A stretch of 63,901 nt of DNA, taken from Acetobacter suratthaniensis (GTDB taxonomy: Bacteria; Pseudomonadota; Alphaproteobacteria; Acetobacterales; Acetobacteraceae). A model generated the notes under the pieces. That model worked only from the letters and a program-made list of their open reading frames with translations, was not told the origin of the DNA and did no database searches. The translations under genes and the position numbers were made by a program. Below are positions 44,891-51,868 of the stretch, in pieces. Numbering within the stretch: the first letter of the stretch is position 1; each line of letters opens with the position of its first letter. The DNA lies in assembly GCF_017377745.1 (NCBI RefSeq), contig NZ_JAFVMG010000016.1, forward strand, positions 1-63,901, given 5' to 3'.

Positions 44891-44915
44891 TAAAAAAAGC
44901 CGCCCGAGGGCGGCT
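44891..44915 (-). terminator. Rho-independent terminator at the early/late junction
   Basis: On the minus strand AGCCGCCC pairs perfectly with GGGCGGCT and is followed by TTTTTTTA. It lies between the early operon and the terminase genes, immediately downstream of a promoter candidate. Confidence 0.88.
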
Positions 44916-44945
44916 GGCTGGCGCAGAAATTCCAATGTAGAAATA

Positions 44946-44974
44946 TACCTATCGAACCCGAGCGCGGCTGGCAA
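44946..44974 (-). promoter_or_regulatory. Candidate late promoter
   Basis: On the minus strand TTGCCA (44974-44969), a 17-base spacer and TAGGTA (44951-44946). The expected transcript would start near 44939 and meet the terminator at 44915-44891 almost at once, like a lambda pR'-tR' unit. Confidence 0.45.
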
Positions 44975-44993
44975 GAGGACTATTTATATTTTT

Positions 44994-45548
44994 TCAAAAT
45001 TCCTTTTCAAAAGACGATTTTTCCGACCCATGCCGATTTCGTGCCGTGGCATAAAAAGAATCAAGCTGCTCCAGAACCATCGCGCACTGGGCAGAAACCT
45101 TCAGCCGGGCGCGCGCCTCGGACAGATGCGGAAACAGGGTTTTTCCCATTTGAGCAAAAGACATTTCACGCACCATCATCAGACAGAGCCGCACCTCGCC
45201 ACAGCCACCCAGAGCCGCCCGCACATCCGCCAGCCGTGCAGAAGCCCTGCCCCGCACCAGTTGCCACGACACCGCATCATGCCGGGTAACAGACGCCGCC
45301 TGCGCGGCTGGCGCATAATCGGCCACGCCTTCGCGGGCGAACATCCAGTCTCTGTACCAGCGTTCTGCGGCATTGGCCGCATCCTGCCCTATATCGCCCG
45401 CATTGAGCAGCGCCTGAACGGTGTTCAGCACCCGCAGGGGCGCACTGCCGGTAAACACAGAGCGCGCCAGACGCTCAGGCGTAGGAGAAAGCGGCACGGG
45501 AGCTGTAGCGCCACGCGCGGGAGAAGGGGATGAGGAAATACGAGACAT
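44994..45548 (-). CDS. Phage early protein, possible late-gene regulator
   Basis: A 184-residue protein, last of the early operon and just upstream of the late promoter/terminator. A disordered Ser/Pro N-terminus is followed by a helical domain (LRVLNTVQALLNAGDIGQDAANAAERWYRDWMFAREG ... AALGGCGEVRLCLMMVREMSFAQMGKTLFPHLSEARARLKVSAQ). The last part has the look of a DUF6456-like or RinA-like helix-turn-helix. By position it could act like an antiterminator or late activator. The frame begins GTG at 45554 in a GTGA overlap; ATG 45548 has AGAGAG upstream and is preferred. Confidence 0.55.
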   Translation of the reverse strand: MSRISSSPSPARGATAPVPLSPTPERLARSVFTGSAPLRVLNTVQALLNAGDIGQDAANAAERWYRDWMFAREGVADYAPAAQAASVTRHDAVSWQLVRGRASARLADVRAALGGCGEVRLCLMMVREMSFAQMGKTLFPHLSEARARLKVSAQCAMVLEQLDSFYATARNRHGSEKSSFEKEF

Positions 45549-45550
45549 GC

Positions 45551-46105
45551 TCACGCTCTCTTTTCAGAACTGTTTAAAAGACCGGGGCGGGCGGCATGCC
45601 ACGCCGCTTCACGCCGGGCCTGCCGCTGGTGCGCGCGCGCCCGGCGCTCCATATCCGCCAGCAGCAGGCCAAGCCGCGCCACCAGACAGCGTGCTGGCGC
45701 ACTCCGGGCCTGCAAAAACGCCGTTAGCTCCGCCACCGAAGGAAAAAACCGAAACGCACGCAACGCCTCACGCTCCACAGCGCCCTCCCACACCACAGCG
45801 GGCAATGGCGCACAGGCCACCCACAGAGCAGCGCAGCGCATATCCAGCGCGGCACCCGGCAATGGATTGGCCACCCCCGCATTGACGATTTCCGCCAGAT
45901 TACGCAGGCGCGCCCGCAGCGTGGCTTCCGGCAGGGGGTGCAGCGCCTGATCCAGCCGGGCGAGCAGGGCGCGGGCTTCTGGCTCAAGGCTTGCTGGCGG
46001 CGCAAACCCGCCGGGGCGAAAACAGGCCAGTTCGTGCGCCAGTTCCGGCCCCGGCGCACAGGCCTGCCCCCCAACAAAGAGCATCTGGCTGAAAGAATCC
46101 GCCAT
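45551..46105 (-). CDS. Phage early hypothetical protein
   Basis: A 184-residue, largely helical, Ala/Arg/Leu-rich protein with no family I recognise. The central part reads LEPEARALLARLDQALHPLPEATLRARLRNLAEIVNAGVANP and the end is a basic helix (LLLADMERRARAHQRQARREAAWHAARPG). It is coupled by TAATG to the DUF1376 gene with GGAGAAGG before the ATG. It may belong to the replication module with its neighbour. Confidence 0.6.
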   Translation of the reverse strand: MADSFSQMLFVGGQACAPGPELAHELACFRPGGFAPPASLEPEARALLARLDQALHPLPEATLRARLRNLAEIVNAGVANPLPGAALDMRCAALWVACAPLPAVVWEGAVEREALRAFRFFPSVAELTAFLQARSAPARCLVARLGLLLADMERRARAHQRQARREAAWHAARPGLLNSSEKRA

Positions 46106-46917
46106 TACCCTTCTCCCGCCGTGCGCCGGAGTAGCCGGGCGGCCTGTTCTTCCAGCGGGTGCGGTGGCCGGTTGGTATGCGCGGGGGGGCGGCCCGCATG
46201 TTCACGCCGGCACCAGTTGCGCCATGTCGCCCCCCAGTCCGCCTTGCGCCCGCGCGTACCCGGCACCGCCAGCCAGTAGTCACGAAAACGCTCCGCCACA
46301 CCCTGCGCATCCAGCCCGAGTGTGCTGGCAAATGCCAGCAAGGTGGCATCGGGTTGCCATGTGGGCGCAAGCCGCGTGCCGCGTTGGCCCGTACTGTCCT
46401 TTGTACTCTCCCCTGTACTCTCTCTTGCATATGCCGTGGCACCACCTGCCGCCGTAGCCTGAGCCGCCTCCTGCGGGTGCCAGCGGCGATTGGCGCGCGC
46501 ACGCTGGGCCTGCCGGGCTTTCCATGCGTGATTGGCTTTTTCCGCCAGAACAGGGTGATACAGGCGACCATCCGTACAAAGCACCCACCCATGCAGGGCC
46601 ATACCCCGCACACCCGGCCAGCCCACCCCCGCCCCGGACAGATGCGCCAGCACCCGATCATGATCAGGCAGGCTGCCTGCTGGCACCTGCTGCCATGCCT
46701 TGCACCACAGCGCCACGGCACATTTGAACTCGTCACCCGTGCTGAGGGCGAACAGATCACTATCAAGCAGCCTGACCGTATCGAGCGGCATGAAAGGCAA
46801 GCCCCGCAGATCGGATTCTGGTGGGGTTAGCGGGGCTGTGGCCGGAACAGAGGGGTGAACAGGCGCACTCAGCAACGCCGTGGGGTGCGGCGCTTCACAG
46901 GCGGGGAGGTGGATCAT
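46105..46917 (-). CDS. DUF1376 phage protein, first gene of the leftward early operon
   Basis: A 270-residue protein. LPFMPLDTVRLLDSDLFALSTGDEFKCAVALWCKAWQQVPAGSLPDHDRVLAHLSG is DUF1376, found in phage replication modules. A basic stretch (KANHAWKARQAQRARANRRW) and the end DYWLAVPGTRGRKADWGATWRNWCRREH resemble the DNA-binding ends of such proteins. AAGG lies eight bases before the ATG. It is expressed from the leftward promoter overlapped by operators, so it should be repressed in the lysogenic state. Confidence 0.8.
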   Translation of the reverse strand: MIHLPACEAPHPTALLSAPVHPSVPATAPLTPPESDLRGLPFMPLDTVRLLDSDLFALSTGDEFKCAVALWCKAWQQVPAGSLPDHDRVLAHLSGAGVGWPGVRGMALHGWVLCTDGRLYHPVLAEKANHAWKARQAQRARANRRWHPQEAAQATAAGGATAYARESTGESTKDSTGQRGTRLAPTWQPDATLLAFASTLGLDAQGVAERFRDYWLAVPGTRGRKADWGATWRNWCRREHAGRPPAHTNRPPHPLEEQAARLLRRTAGEG

Positions 46918-46969
46918 TACGGAGCCTTGCGGTTACGGACGCGCCTCCCGGTGGGGGATGGCGTCAGTC

Positions 46970-47034
46970 TCGTGCGATATTACCGCACGATATGTGCCTT
47001 AATAACGCACAACGATCAAGCGGTTTTTCCGCAC
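46970..47034. promoter_or_regulatory. Three repressor operator-like sites O1-O3
   Basis: O1 at 46972-46988 is GTGCGATATTACCGCAC, with flanks extending the inverted repeat to 46970-46990. O2 at 46994-47010 is GTGCCTTAATAACGCAC. O3 at 47018-47034 is, on the minus strand, GTGCGGAAAAACCGCTT. All are 17 bp with GTGC-G halves around an AT-rich centre. They lie between the divergent DUF1376 and repressor genes and overlap both promoter candidates. Confidence 0.7.
46990..47019 (-). promoter_or_regulatory. Leftward early promoter candidate
   Basis: On the minus strand TTGATC (47019-47014), a 17-base spacer and CACATA (46996-46991), or ACATAT with 18 bases. Operator 2 lies inside the spacer and reaches the -10, and operator 1 begins at the -10 edge, as expected for a repressed early promoter. 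Confidence 0.55.
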
Positions 47035-47062
47035 TGACACATGTACCTTTTTCACACACAAT
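47034..47062 (+). promoter_or_regulatory. Repressor maintenance promoter candidate
   Basis: CTGACA (47034-47039), 17-base spacer, CACAAT (47057-47062). Transcription would start at or within a base or two of ATG 47068, giving a leaderless repressor mRNA. O3 touches the -35. Confidence 0.42.
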
Positions 47063-47067
47063 ACCGC

Positions 47068-47925
47068 ATGAGCAGAATTCGCATTACGGACAGGCTGAAA
47101 GCCCTGCGCGAACGCGCGGGCTATACAATCCGCGATTTCGCACGCGCGCTGGGATATGGAGACAAGTTCTCCTCTTACCGCACGTATGAAACCTCCTACA
47201 AAAAGGAGGAGCTGCCACTGGCCATGGTCAAGCTGATGGTACCGCTGCTGAGCGGGCGGGGAGAGCCGCCCATCACTACTGCTGAAATCTGGAATCTGGC
47301 CGGGCTGACCACGGGCGAAGCGGTTCTGGGCATGAATCTGGCCCAGAACGGGCAGACCGCCCCCGCACTGCCAACCGGGTTCGCGGACAGGCGTCCAGCA
47401 CGGCAGCCCGGCTTCCCGCGCGGGATGGCCAGCGGTAGCCTGCCCACGCCCCCCCCCTCCGAGGAAGACCCCGCCGCGGACACCGCGCCAAGGCAGGTTC
47501 GCATACCGGAATACGATGTGCTGACCTCTGCCGGGCCGGGCACCGTGCCCGTGCTGTGCGCCCCACAGGACGGCCTGCGCCCCGTGGAACACTGGAGCCT
47601 GCCGCGCGGCTATATCAGCGCCTTTGCCGAATCGCCCGAAACGCTGGCCATTGTGCGCGTGGCAGGCGACAGCATGGAGCCGGATTATCAGGCCGGAGAC
47701 CGCGTGCTGGTAGATACGGCCCACCGCGCACCCTCGCCGCCGGGGGTGTATGTGCTGTGGGATGGATTCGGCCTCGTGCTCAAGCGCCTTGAGCTGCTGC
47801 CCGGCATGGAAGAACCCCGCCGCGTGCGGATTATGAGCATCAATCCCGCCTATTCCACCTATGAGCTGACGCTGGATGAAATCAGCATCAACGGTCGGGT
47901 TGTCGGCAAATGGACATGGAAATAA
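47068..47925 (+). CDS. S24/LexA-like phage repressor
   Basis: A 285-residue CI-type repressor. The N-terminal DNA-binding domain is RITDRLKALRERAGYTIRDFARALGYGDKFSSYRTYE (about residues 5-40). A Pro-rich linker follows (about 95-140). The C-terminal S24 domain has the Ser nucleophile in VRVAGDSMEPDYQAGDRVLV (S202) and the Lys in GLVLKRLE (K239). SAGPG at about residue 155 is a possible Ala-Gly self-cleavage site, slightly farther from the Ser than in LexA. RecA-triggered induction is therefore plausible. An in-frame ATG at 47041 exists; neither start has a Shine-Dalgarno sequence, which fits leaderless translation from 47068. It is the only gene of the element besides its right neighbour that reads rightward. 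Confidence 0.87.
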   Translation: MSRIRITDRLKALRERAGYTIRDFARALGYGDKFSSYRTYETSYKKEELPLAMVKLMVPLLSGRGEPPITTAEIWNLAGLTTGEAVLGMNLAQNGQTAPALPTGFADRRPARQPGFPRGMASGSLPTPPPSEEDPAADTAPRQVRIPEYDVLTSAGPGTVPVLCAPQDGLRPVEHWSLPRGYISAFAESPETLAIVRVAGDSMEPDYQAGDRVLVDTAHRAPSPPGVYVLWDGFGLVLKRLELLPGMEEPRRVRIMSINPAYSTYELTLDEISINGRVVGKWTWK

Positions 47926-47964
47926 GCCCTCATTCCCCCATGCGGGGGTTTTGACTTGCGTTTT

Positions 47965-47981
47965 GTGCGGTTTTGACGCAC
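47965..47981. promoter_or_regulatory. Operator-like site O4 downstream of the repressor gene
   Basis: GTGCGGTTTTGACGCAC, a 17-bp match to O1-O3, located 40 bases after the repressor stop and ahead of the small gene at 48022. TTGACT (47951-47956) and TTGACG (47973-47978) nearby could be -35 elements. The site suggests that the repressor also controls the 48022 gene. Confidence 0.6.
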
Positions 47982-48021
47982 ACATTCATGACGGTTCCAG
48001 CGCAAGGGAGGGACAGACCGC

Positions 48022-48321
48022 ATGAACACACACCCCGCCCGCCCCTACGCCGCCGCCGTGGCTGACGGGCTGTTCAGCCTTGTGGCCCTGCCACCCCTCA
48101 TGGCCGGTGAAATAGACCGTTACGAGCGCGCCATTCTGGCCCTGCAAACCGCACGCGACGCGCTGGACTGGCCCCTGTTTACCGATCGGCCCCTCGCCGC
48201 CATGCAGACCGTATTCTGCGATGAAAATATAGGGGAACTGGTGCAGGCTGTCCGCGATCTGCACGAGCGGTACTCTACCAGTGCGCAGGCCCGATGCCGT
48301 AATGAAAACGAATTCCTGTAA
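48022..48321 (+). CDS. Small prophage-end protein under operator O4
   Basis: A 99-residue protein of unknown family. A hydrophobic Ala-rich start (YAAAVADGLFSLVALPPLMAGEIDRYERAILALQTARDALDW) is followed by a helical acidic end (GELVQAVRDLHERYSTSAQ). GGGAGGGA stands eight bases before the ATG, so it is well translated. It is the right-most gene of the element and the position of O4 suggests co-regulation with the prophage. An excision or anti-repressor function would be guesswork. Confidence 0.65.
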   Translation: MNTHPARPYAAAVADGLFSLVALPPLMAGEIDRYERAILALQTARDALDWPLFTDRPLAAMQTVFCDENIGELVQAVRDLHERYSTSAQARCRNENEFL

Positions 48322-48365
48322 ATGTTCATAACCCATTAATTTGTCTTCAATAGGTCAAAAATCAC

Positions 48366-48400
48366 ATTCACAAGCCGGACTGCTGATCCGACTTGTGAAT
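48366..48400. other. Long imperfect palindrome at the right edge of the element
   Basis: ATTCACAAGCCGGA pairs with TCCGACTTGTGAAT across a 7-base loop, with one mismatch in 14 pairs. It lies in the AT-rich 159-base gap between the element and the lipoprotein gene. No T-run follows immediately, so it may be a terminator, operator or recombination site. Confidence 0.6.
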
Positions 48401-48480
48401 CTACAAACACTTATTATTTTCAAGGCCAGAAACATGCTCTAAAAGCATGAGACACTATTCTTATGATCCAAGGATCGACC

Positions 48481-48993
48481 ATGATCAAAACCTCTGCAAA
48501 AATCGGCGTTCTGCTGGCCTCGGCCCTGTCTCTGGCAGCCTGCACCACCCCCGGTGAAGAAAACCGGGCCGACACCTATACCGCCTCTCAGGTCAACCAG
48601 CGCCAGCTTGCAAAGGTTGTAACCATTCTGGCTGTCCTGCCTGCCAAGGTGCAGGTGAGCAACGCCCGTAACCGCCAGACCGCCCAGATCGTTGGCGGCA
48701 TTCTGGGTGCGGGCCTTGGCGCCGGGCTTGGGGCGGGCGTTGGCGGCTCAGCCGGGCTGGGCGCACTGGGTGGCGTTGGCGGGGCTGCCGCTGGTGTGGG
48801 CGCTGGCTCGCTCGTAGCAAGCCAGACACTGGTTGAAGGCGTGTCGCTGACCTATGAGCAGAACAACCAGACCTTCAACTCCGCTCAGGTCGGTCGCGCC
48901 TGCGAGTTCGCACCCGGTCGTGCTGTCATGGTTGAATCCGCTCCGGGTGAAACACGCATCCAGCCTAACCGCGCCTGCCCGCCCACCCGGTAA
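48481..48993 (+). CDS. Glycine-zipper outer membrane lipoprotein
   Basis: A 170-residue envelope protein. A signal peptide with lipobox (ALSLAACTTP, Cys at about 20) is followed by a polar region and a glycine-zipper segment (GAGLGAGLGAGVGGSAGLGALGGVGGAAAGVGAG, about residues 78-115). A C-terminal domain follows (QTFNSAQVGRACEFAPGRAVMVES). It resembles SlyB/Pcp-type 17 kDa surface antigens. ATG 48481 has AAGGAT upstream. It is followed 21 bases later by another exported protein, so the two may work together. Confidence 0.82.
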   Translation: MIKTSAKIGVLLASALSLAACTTPGEENRADTYTASQVNQRQLAKVVTILAVLPAKVQVSNARNRQTAQIVGGILGAGLGAGLGAGVGGSAGLGALGGVGGAAAGVGAGSLVASQTLVEGVSLTYEQNNQTFNSAQVGRACEFAPGRAVMVESAPGETRIQPNRACPPTR

Positions 48994-49014
48994 AAACCGC
49001 AAGGGATATTGATC

Positions 49015-49560
49015 ATGAAACATGTTGTGCGGGCCGCCCTGCTGCTGCCCCTGCTCCTGCCCGCCCTTGCGCCCGGCGCCGTTCAGGCACAGTCGCTGAC
49101 GGATCAGATCGACGCTGTGGACGCGGCCCAGCAACGCAATGACTATCAGGCCATGCAGGCGCAGGCTCAGGCTCAGGCCGCCGCACGTGCACAGGCACAG
49201 GCACAGGCCCGGGCACAGGCTGCCCGTCAGGCGGCCCAATCCCGTGCCGCGGCTGAGGAACGCGCCCGCAAGGATGCCCGTCAGGCGCGTGACGATGCGT
49301 ATGAAGACAAGCTGCGCGCTCTTGAACTCGAAGACCGCTCGCTGGATATCCAGTCCAAGAAAACCGTCGTCTCGCGTGAGAACGATATGATCGACAGCAA
49401 GCTGAACGAGCAGAAAGCCAAGACTGATCTGACCCAGTCGGAAGCCGATGCCAACCGCGCCCTGTCTTCAGGCACCAAAACCATGCTGGAAAAAGAAGGC
49501 AACGCCGCCGAACTGCACGGCCAGGCGGCTGTCAAAAAAGAATCTGGCTGGTTTCACTAA
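49015..49560 (+). CDS. Exported coiled protein with Gln-Ala repeats (DUF5384-like)
   Basis: A 181-residue protein with a Sec signal peptide (cleaved near VQAQS, residue 26) and a QAQAQA-type segment (about residues 48-75). A long charged coiled coil follows (AAEERARKDARQARDDAYEDKLRALELEDRSLDIQSKK ...). The architecture matches DUF5384 periplasmic proteins of unknown function. AAGGGA precedes ATG 49015. It forms a likely two-gene operon with the lipoprotein and is followed by a hairpin. Confidence 0.7.
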   Translation: MKHVVRAALLLPLLLPALAPGAVQAQSLTDQIDAVDAAQQRNDYQAMQAQAQAQAAARAQAQAQARAQAARQAAQSRAAAEERARKDARQARDDAYEDKLRALELEDRSLDIQSKKTVVSRENDMIDSKLNEQKAKTDLTQSEADANRALSSGTKTMLEKEGNAAELHGQAAVKKESGWFH

Positions 49561-49566
49561 GCCGAT

Positions 49567-49625
49567 CATGCCCCATAACGGGGCATGACCCTTTCCCGGC
49601 CGGGCGCTACTTTAAGCCCCGGCCG
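49567..49625. terminator. Two GC-rich hairpins between convergent genes
   Basis: CATGCCCC/GGGGCATG with a 5-base loop (49567-49587), then a second larger hairpin of CCGGCCGGG and CCCCGGCCGG arms (about 49596-49625). There is no long T-run on either strand, but they lie between the convergent DUF5384-like and FIST genes and probably act as a bidirectional terminator. Confidence 0.55.
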
Positions 49626-49635
49626 GAAGCGGGCC

Positions 49636-51627
49636 TTACTGCTCGATTTTACGCAGATGAGCGATATCGTCTTCTACCGTGCGGATAAGCTGCGCCTGCT
49701 GGTGCGACATTTCCTCCACCGAGTTCATCACCTCGTTAATCTGCTCGAAAGACGAAAACATGTTGCCGATACGCGCAAAGATTTCGCCATAGTTATCCCG
49801 CGCCTCGGCCAGCTTTTTTTCCGACTGTTCAATATGCTCACCCAGCACGCCGGTTGAGCTTTTAACCCCCACCAGCGCCTGCGCGCTCTTGCCCAGACTC
49901 TCCTTGGTGTGCTGTGCGAGAATACGCACTTCGCTGGCGATCACGGCAAAGCCCTTGCCCTGCTCGCCCACGCGTGCCGCCTCCACCGCCGCATTCAGGG
50001 ACAGGATATTGGTCTGGAGCGAGATTTTCTCCAGAATGGTCACAATATCGAACAGTTCCTTGGTTCTGTGTACGACATTCTGAAACTCCTGCTCCAGCAC
50101 GCCTTTCTGGTCATCACTGGCCATGCCCTGCATACGGGCGTGCAGCTCGGCTCGGACACTTTCCATCGTGGTGCGTACGGCTTCAGTCTGTTTGACCATC
50201 TGCTCCAGCTCAAGGCTGCTCTGGGCGGTGCGGCGGATAAAATCCACCATGCGCTCGATCAGCCCCTTGCGAATATCGTTGAGGATTTTCTGCTGGTTAA
50301 GCCGGGTCTGCAAAAAATACTGCGAATAACGGCCATAATAGACAGGGAAGAACTCAATGAACTCATCGTGAAAAACCTCGCCTTCCTCCAGCCGGAAAAA
50401 CACGGCGGCGGTCAGGGTCTGGTTCATGTTGATGCCGAAGAACTCACCAAAGCATGAAAAACCGGCGGCAGGCATGGGCCACATGCCATCAAGCTCGCGC
50501 AGGTGGTTGGCGTTGTTCAGGCGGCGCAGAATACAGTCATTGAGAATAGCCCCGACCGGCTGCGGCTTGCCCTTAAGGAAGTTACGCAGGTCGGATCGGG
50601 TTGTTTCGTTAAAATCGGTTGATTTGAGCAAGAACAGCTCATCGCCAACATTAATATCGGCGTAGAACGACACCAGCCCCTGCGCGACATCAATGCCGGA
50701 AATGGAGCGGATATACAGCTCCCCCTCTATTGAGAGGGCGAATGTGTAATCTTCCAGTGCTTCGAACACTTTTTCCTTACGGCATGACATCAGTGCCGCA
50801 AGGGTGTCGAGAATATTGACGACCGTAACACTCTGCCGATCCAGAACCGAGCGCACCATGCGGCTGCCCGCATCGGCCTCGGTTACGATGAAGGAGCGAC
50901 CGGTATTGACGAAATTCTGCGTCTTGAAAATGCTAAATGCGAAATCCGGTGCGAGTTTGAGAAACGCCAGAACCGCATGATTACGCACAACGCGCCGCCC
51001 ATCGAACAGGGCTGTTTCACGAAAATCGAGTGTGCCGCCGGAAGACCCGCCAATAAAGGCGCAGGGAAAACTTTCGGCCTTGTACAGCGCCTCGGCAAAA
51101 TAATTTTCGGCTTTTGCCAGCCCGTCTATAAGGGTAACGGCCAGCGTATTCTGCGGATTGATGACAAAAGGCAGGGCAATGCGCGAAAGCTGATCCTGTA
51201 TGTGCGCAACCCGCATATCGGGCGGGACGGTGGAGGATGCGCCCTCGCCCTCATCAAGCGCGATGGTGTGCACAGACACGGCCTCAACCATCTCGGGGCT
51301 GAAAAGCTGGATCACCACATCATCCCACGCGGAGCGGGTATCGTTATAGAGCGGCGTGCGCGTGGCCCCACCCTGCGTGCAGAGTTCCCCTGCTGTCATG
51401 GTTGCGATCAGCGTGGTTTGCCCGGCAAGGCGCTGGAGTGCGCTGAGCGTTGCCTGAAAGTCGTTATGTGGCGAGATATAGGCCACTGCCAACCGCGCAG
51501 GCTGATCAGCAAAGAAAAAGCTGTCCTGCGTTATATCCTGAAGGCGCGCATTGGTTCTGATAACCCGAACCGGATCACTGCCCTGAGCTGACAGGGCAGA
51601 GAGATCAGACATGGTTTCCATCATCAT
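49636..51627 (-). CDS. Soluble FIST-domain methyl-accepting chemotaxis-type protein
   Basis: A 663-residue cytoplasmic signalling protein. FIST N (about residues 30-230; [24 protein letters not shown] ... [12 protein letters not shown]) and FIST C (about 235-380; FINTGRSF-like, CSFGEFFG-like [12 protein letters not shown]) form a ligand-sensing unit thought to bind small molecules. A linker helix leads to the receptor signalling domain (about 430-663), with the hairpin tip in [32 protein letters not shown]. There is no transmembrane segment. No che genes are in the window, so its partner kinase is unknown. It starts ATGATGATG with AAGAGA eight bases before; the third Met or M6 could also serve. 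Confidence 0.88.
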   Translation of the reverse strand: MMMETMSDLSALSAQGSDPVRVIRTNARLQDITQDSFFFADQPARLAVAYISPHNDFQATLSALQRLAGQTTLIATMTAGELCTQGGATRTPLYNDTRSAWDDVVIQLFSPEMVEAVSVHTIALDEGEGASSTVPPDMRVAHIQDQLSRIALPFVINPQNTLAVTLIDGLAKAENYFAEALYKAESFPCAFIGGSSGGTLDFRETALFDGRRVVRNHAVLAFLKLAPDFAFSIFKTQNFVNTGRSFIVTEADAGSRMVRSVLDRQSVTVVNILDTLAALMSCRKEKVFEALEDYTFALSIEGELYIRSISGIDVAQGLVSFYADINVGDELFLLKSTDFNETTRSDLRNFLKGKPQPVGAILNDCILRRLNNANHLRELDGMWPMPAAGFSCFGEFFGINMNQTLTAAVFFRLEEGEVFHDEFIEFFPVYYGRYSQYFLQTRLNQQKILNDIRKGLIERMVDFIRRTAQSSLELEQMVKQTEAVRTTMESVRAELHARMQGMASDDQKGVLEQEFQNVVHRTKELFDIVTILEKISLQTNILSLNAAVEAARVGEQGKGFAVIASEVRILAQHTKESLGKSAQALVGVKSSTGVLGEHIEQSEKKLAEARDNYGEIFARIGNMFSSFEQINEVMNSVEEMSHQQAQLIRTVEDDIAHLRKIEQ

Positions 51628-51868
51628 AAAATTGTCTCTTCAGACAGGGTGTAGGCCCACGCCTGGAACGCACCCTACCCCTTAATAAGCCAATAATTAT
51701 GGGCAATCTTCTTGTCCAGCGGGTTAGGGGGGCAGAACCGCCGCTGACAGATATGTGATATAAGTATGACAGTTATACGGAGTATGCCAGCACTCATACC
51801 CCGCCACCAGCACGGCGCAGGGCATGAGAAAAACCGCTATTTTTACCCCCTGCCAACAGGCCGGGCGC

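Larger units (their letters stand above)
22853..48321. mobile_element. Integrase-less prophage-like element with contractile tail
   Basis: A continuous block of phage genes of about 25.5 kb. It contains a control region with repressor, early genes, terminase, portal, protease/scaffold, capsid, connectors, sheath, tube, chaperone, baseplate, fibre and lysis modules, in the standard order of a myovirus. Structural genes overlap or abut and almost all read leftward. I found no integrase, recombinase, transposase, excisionase or DNA replication enzyme. No convincing attachment-site direct repeat flanks the block, so the boundaries are gene boundaries only. It may be a decayed prophage, a satellite-like or domesticated particle, or a phage whose integrase lies elsewhere. 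Confidence 0.88.
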
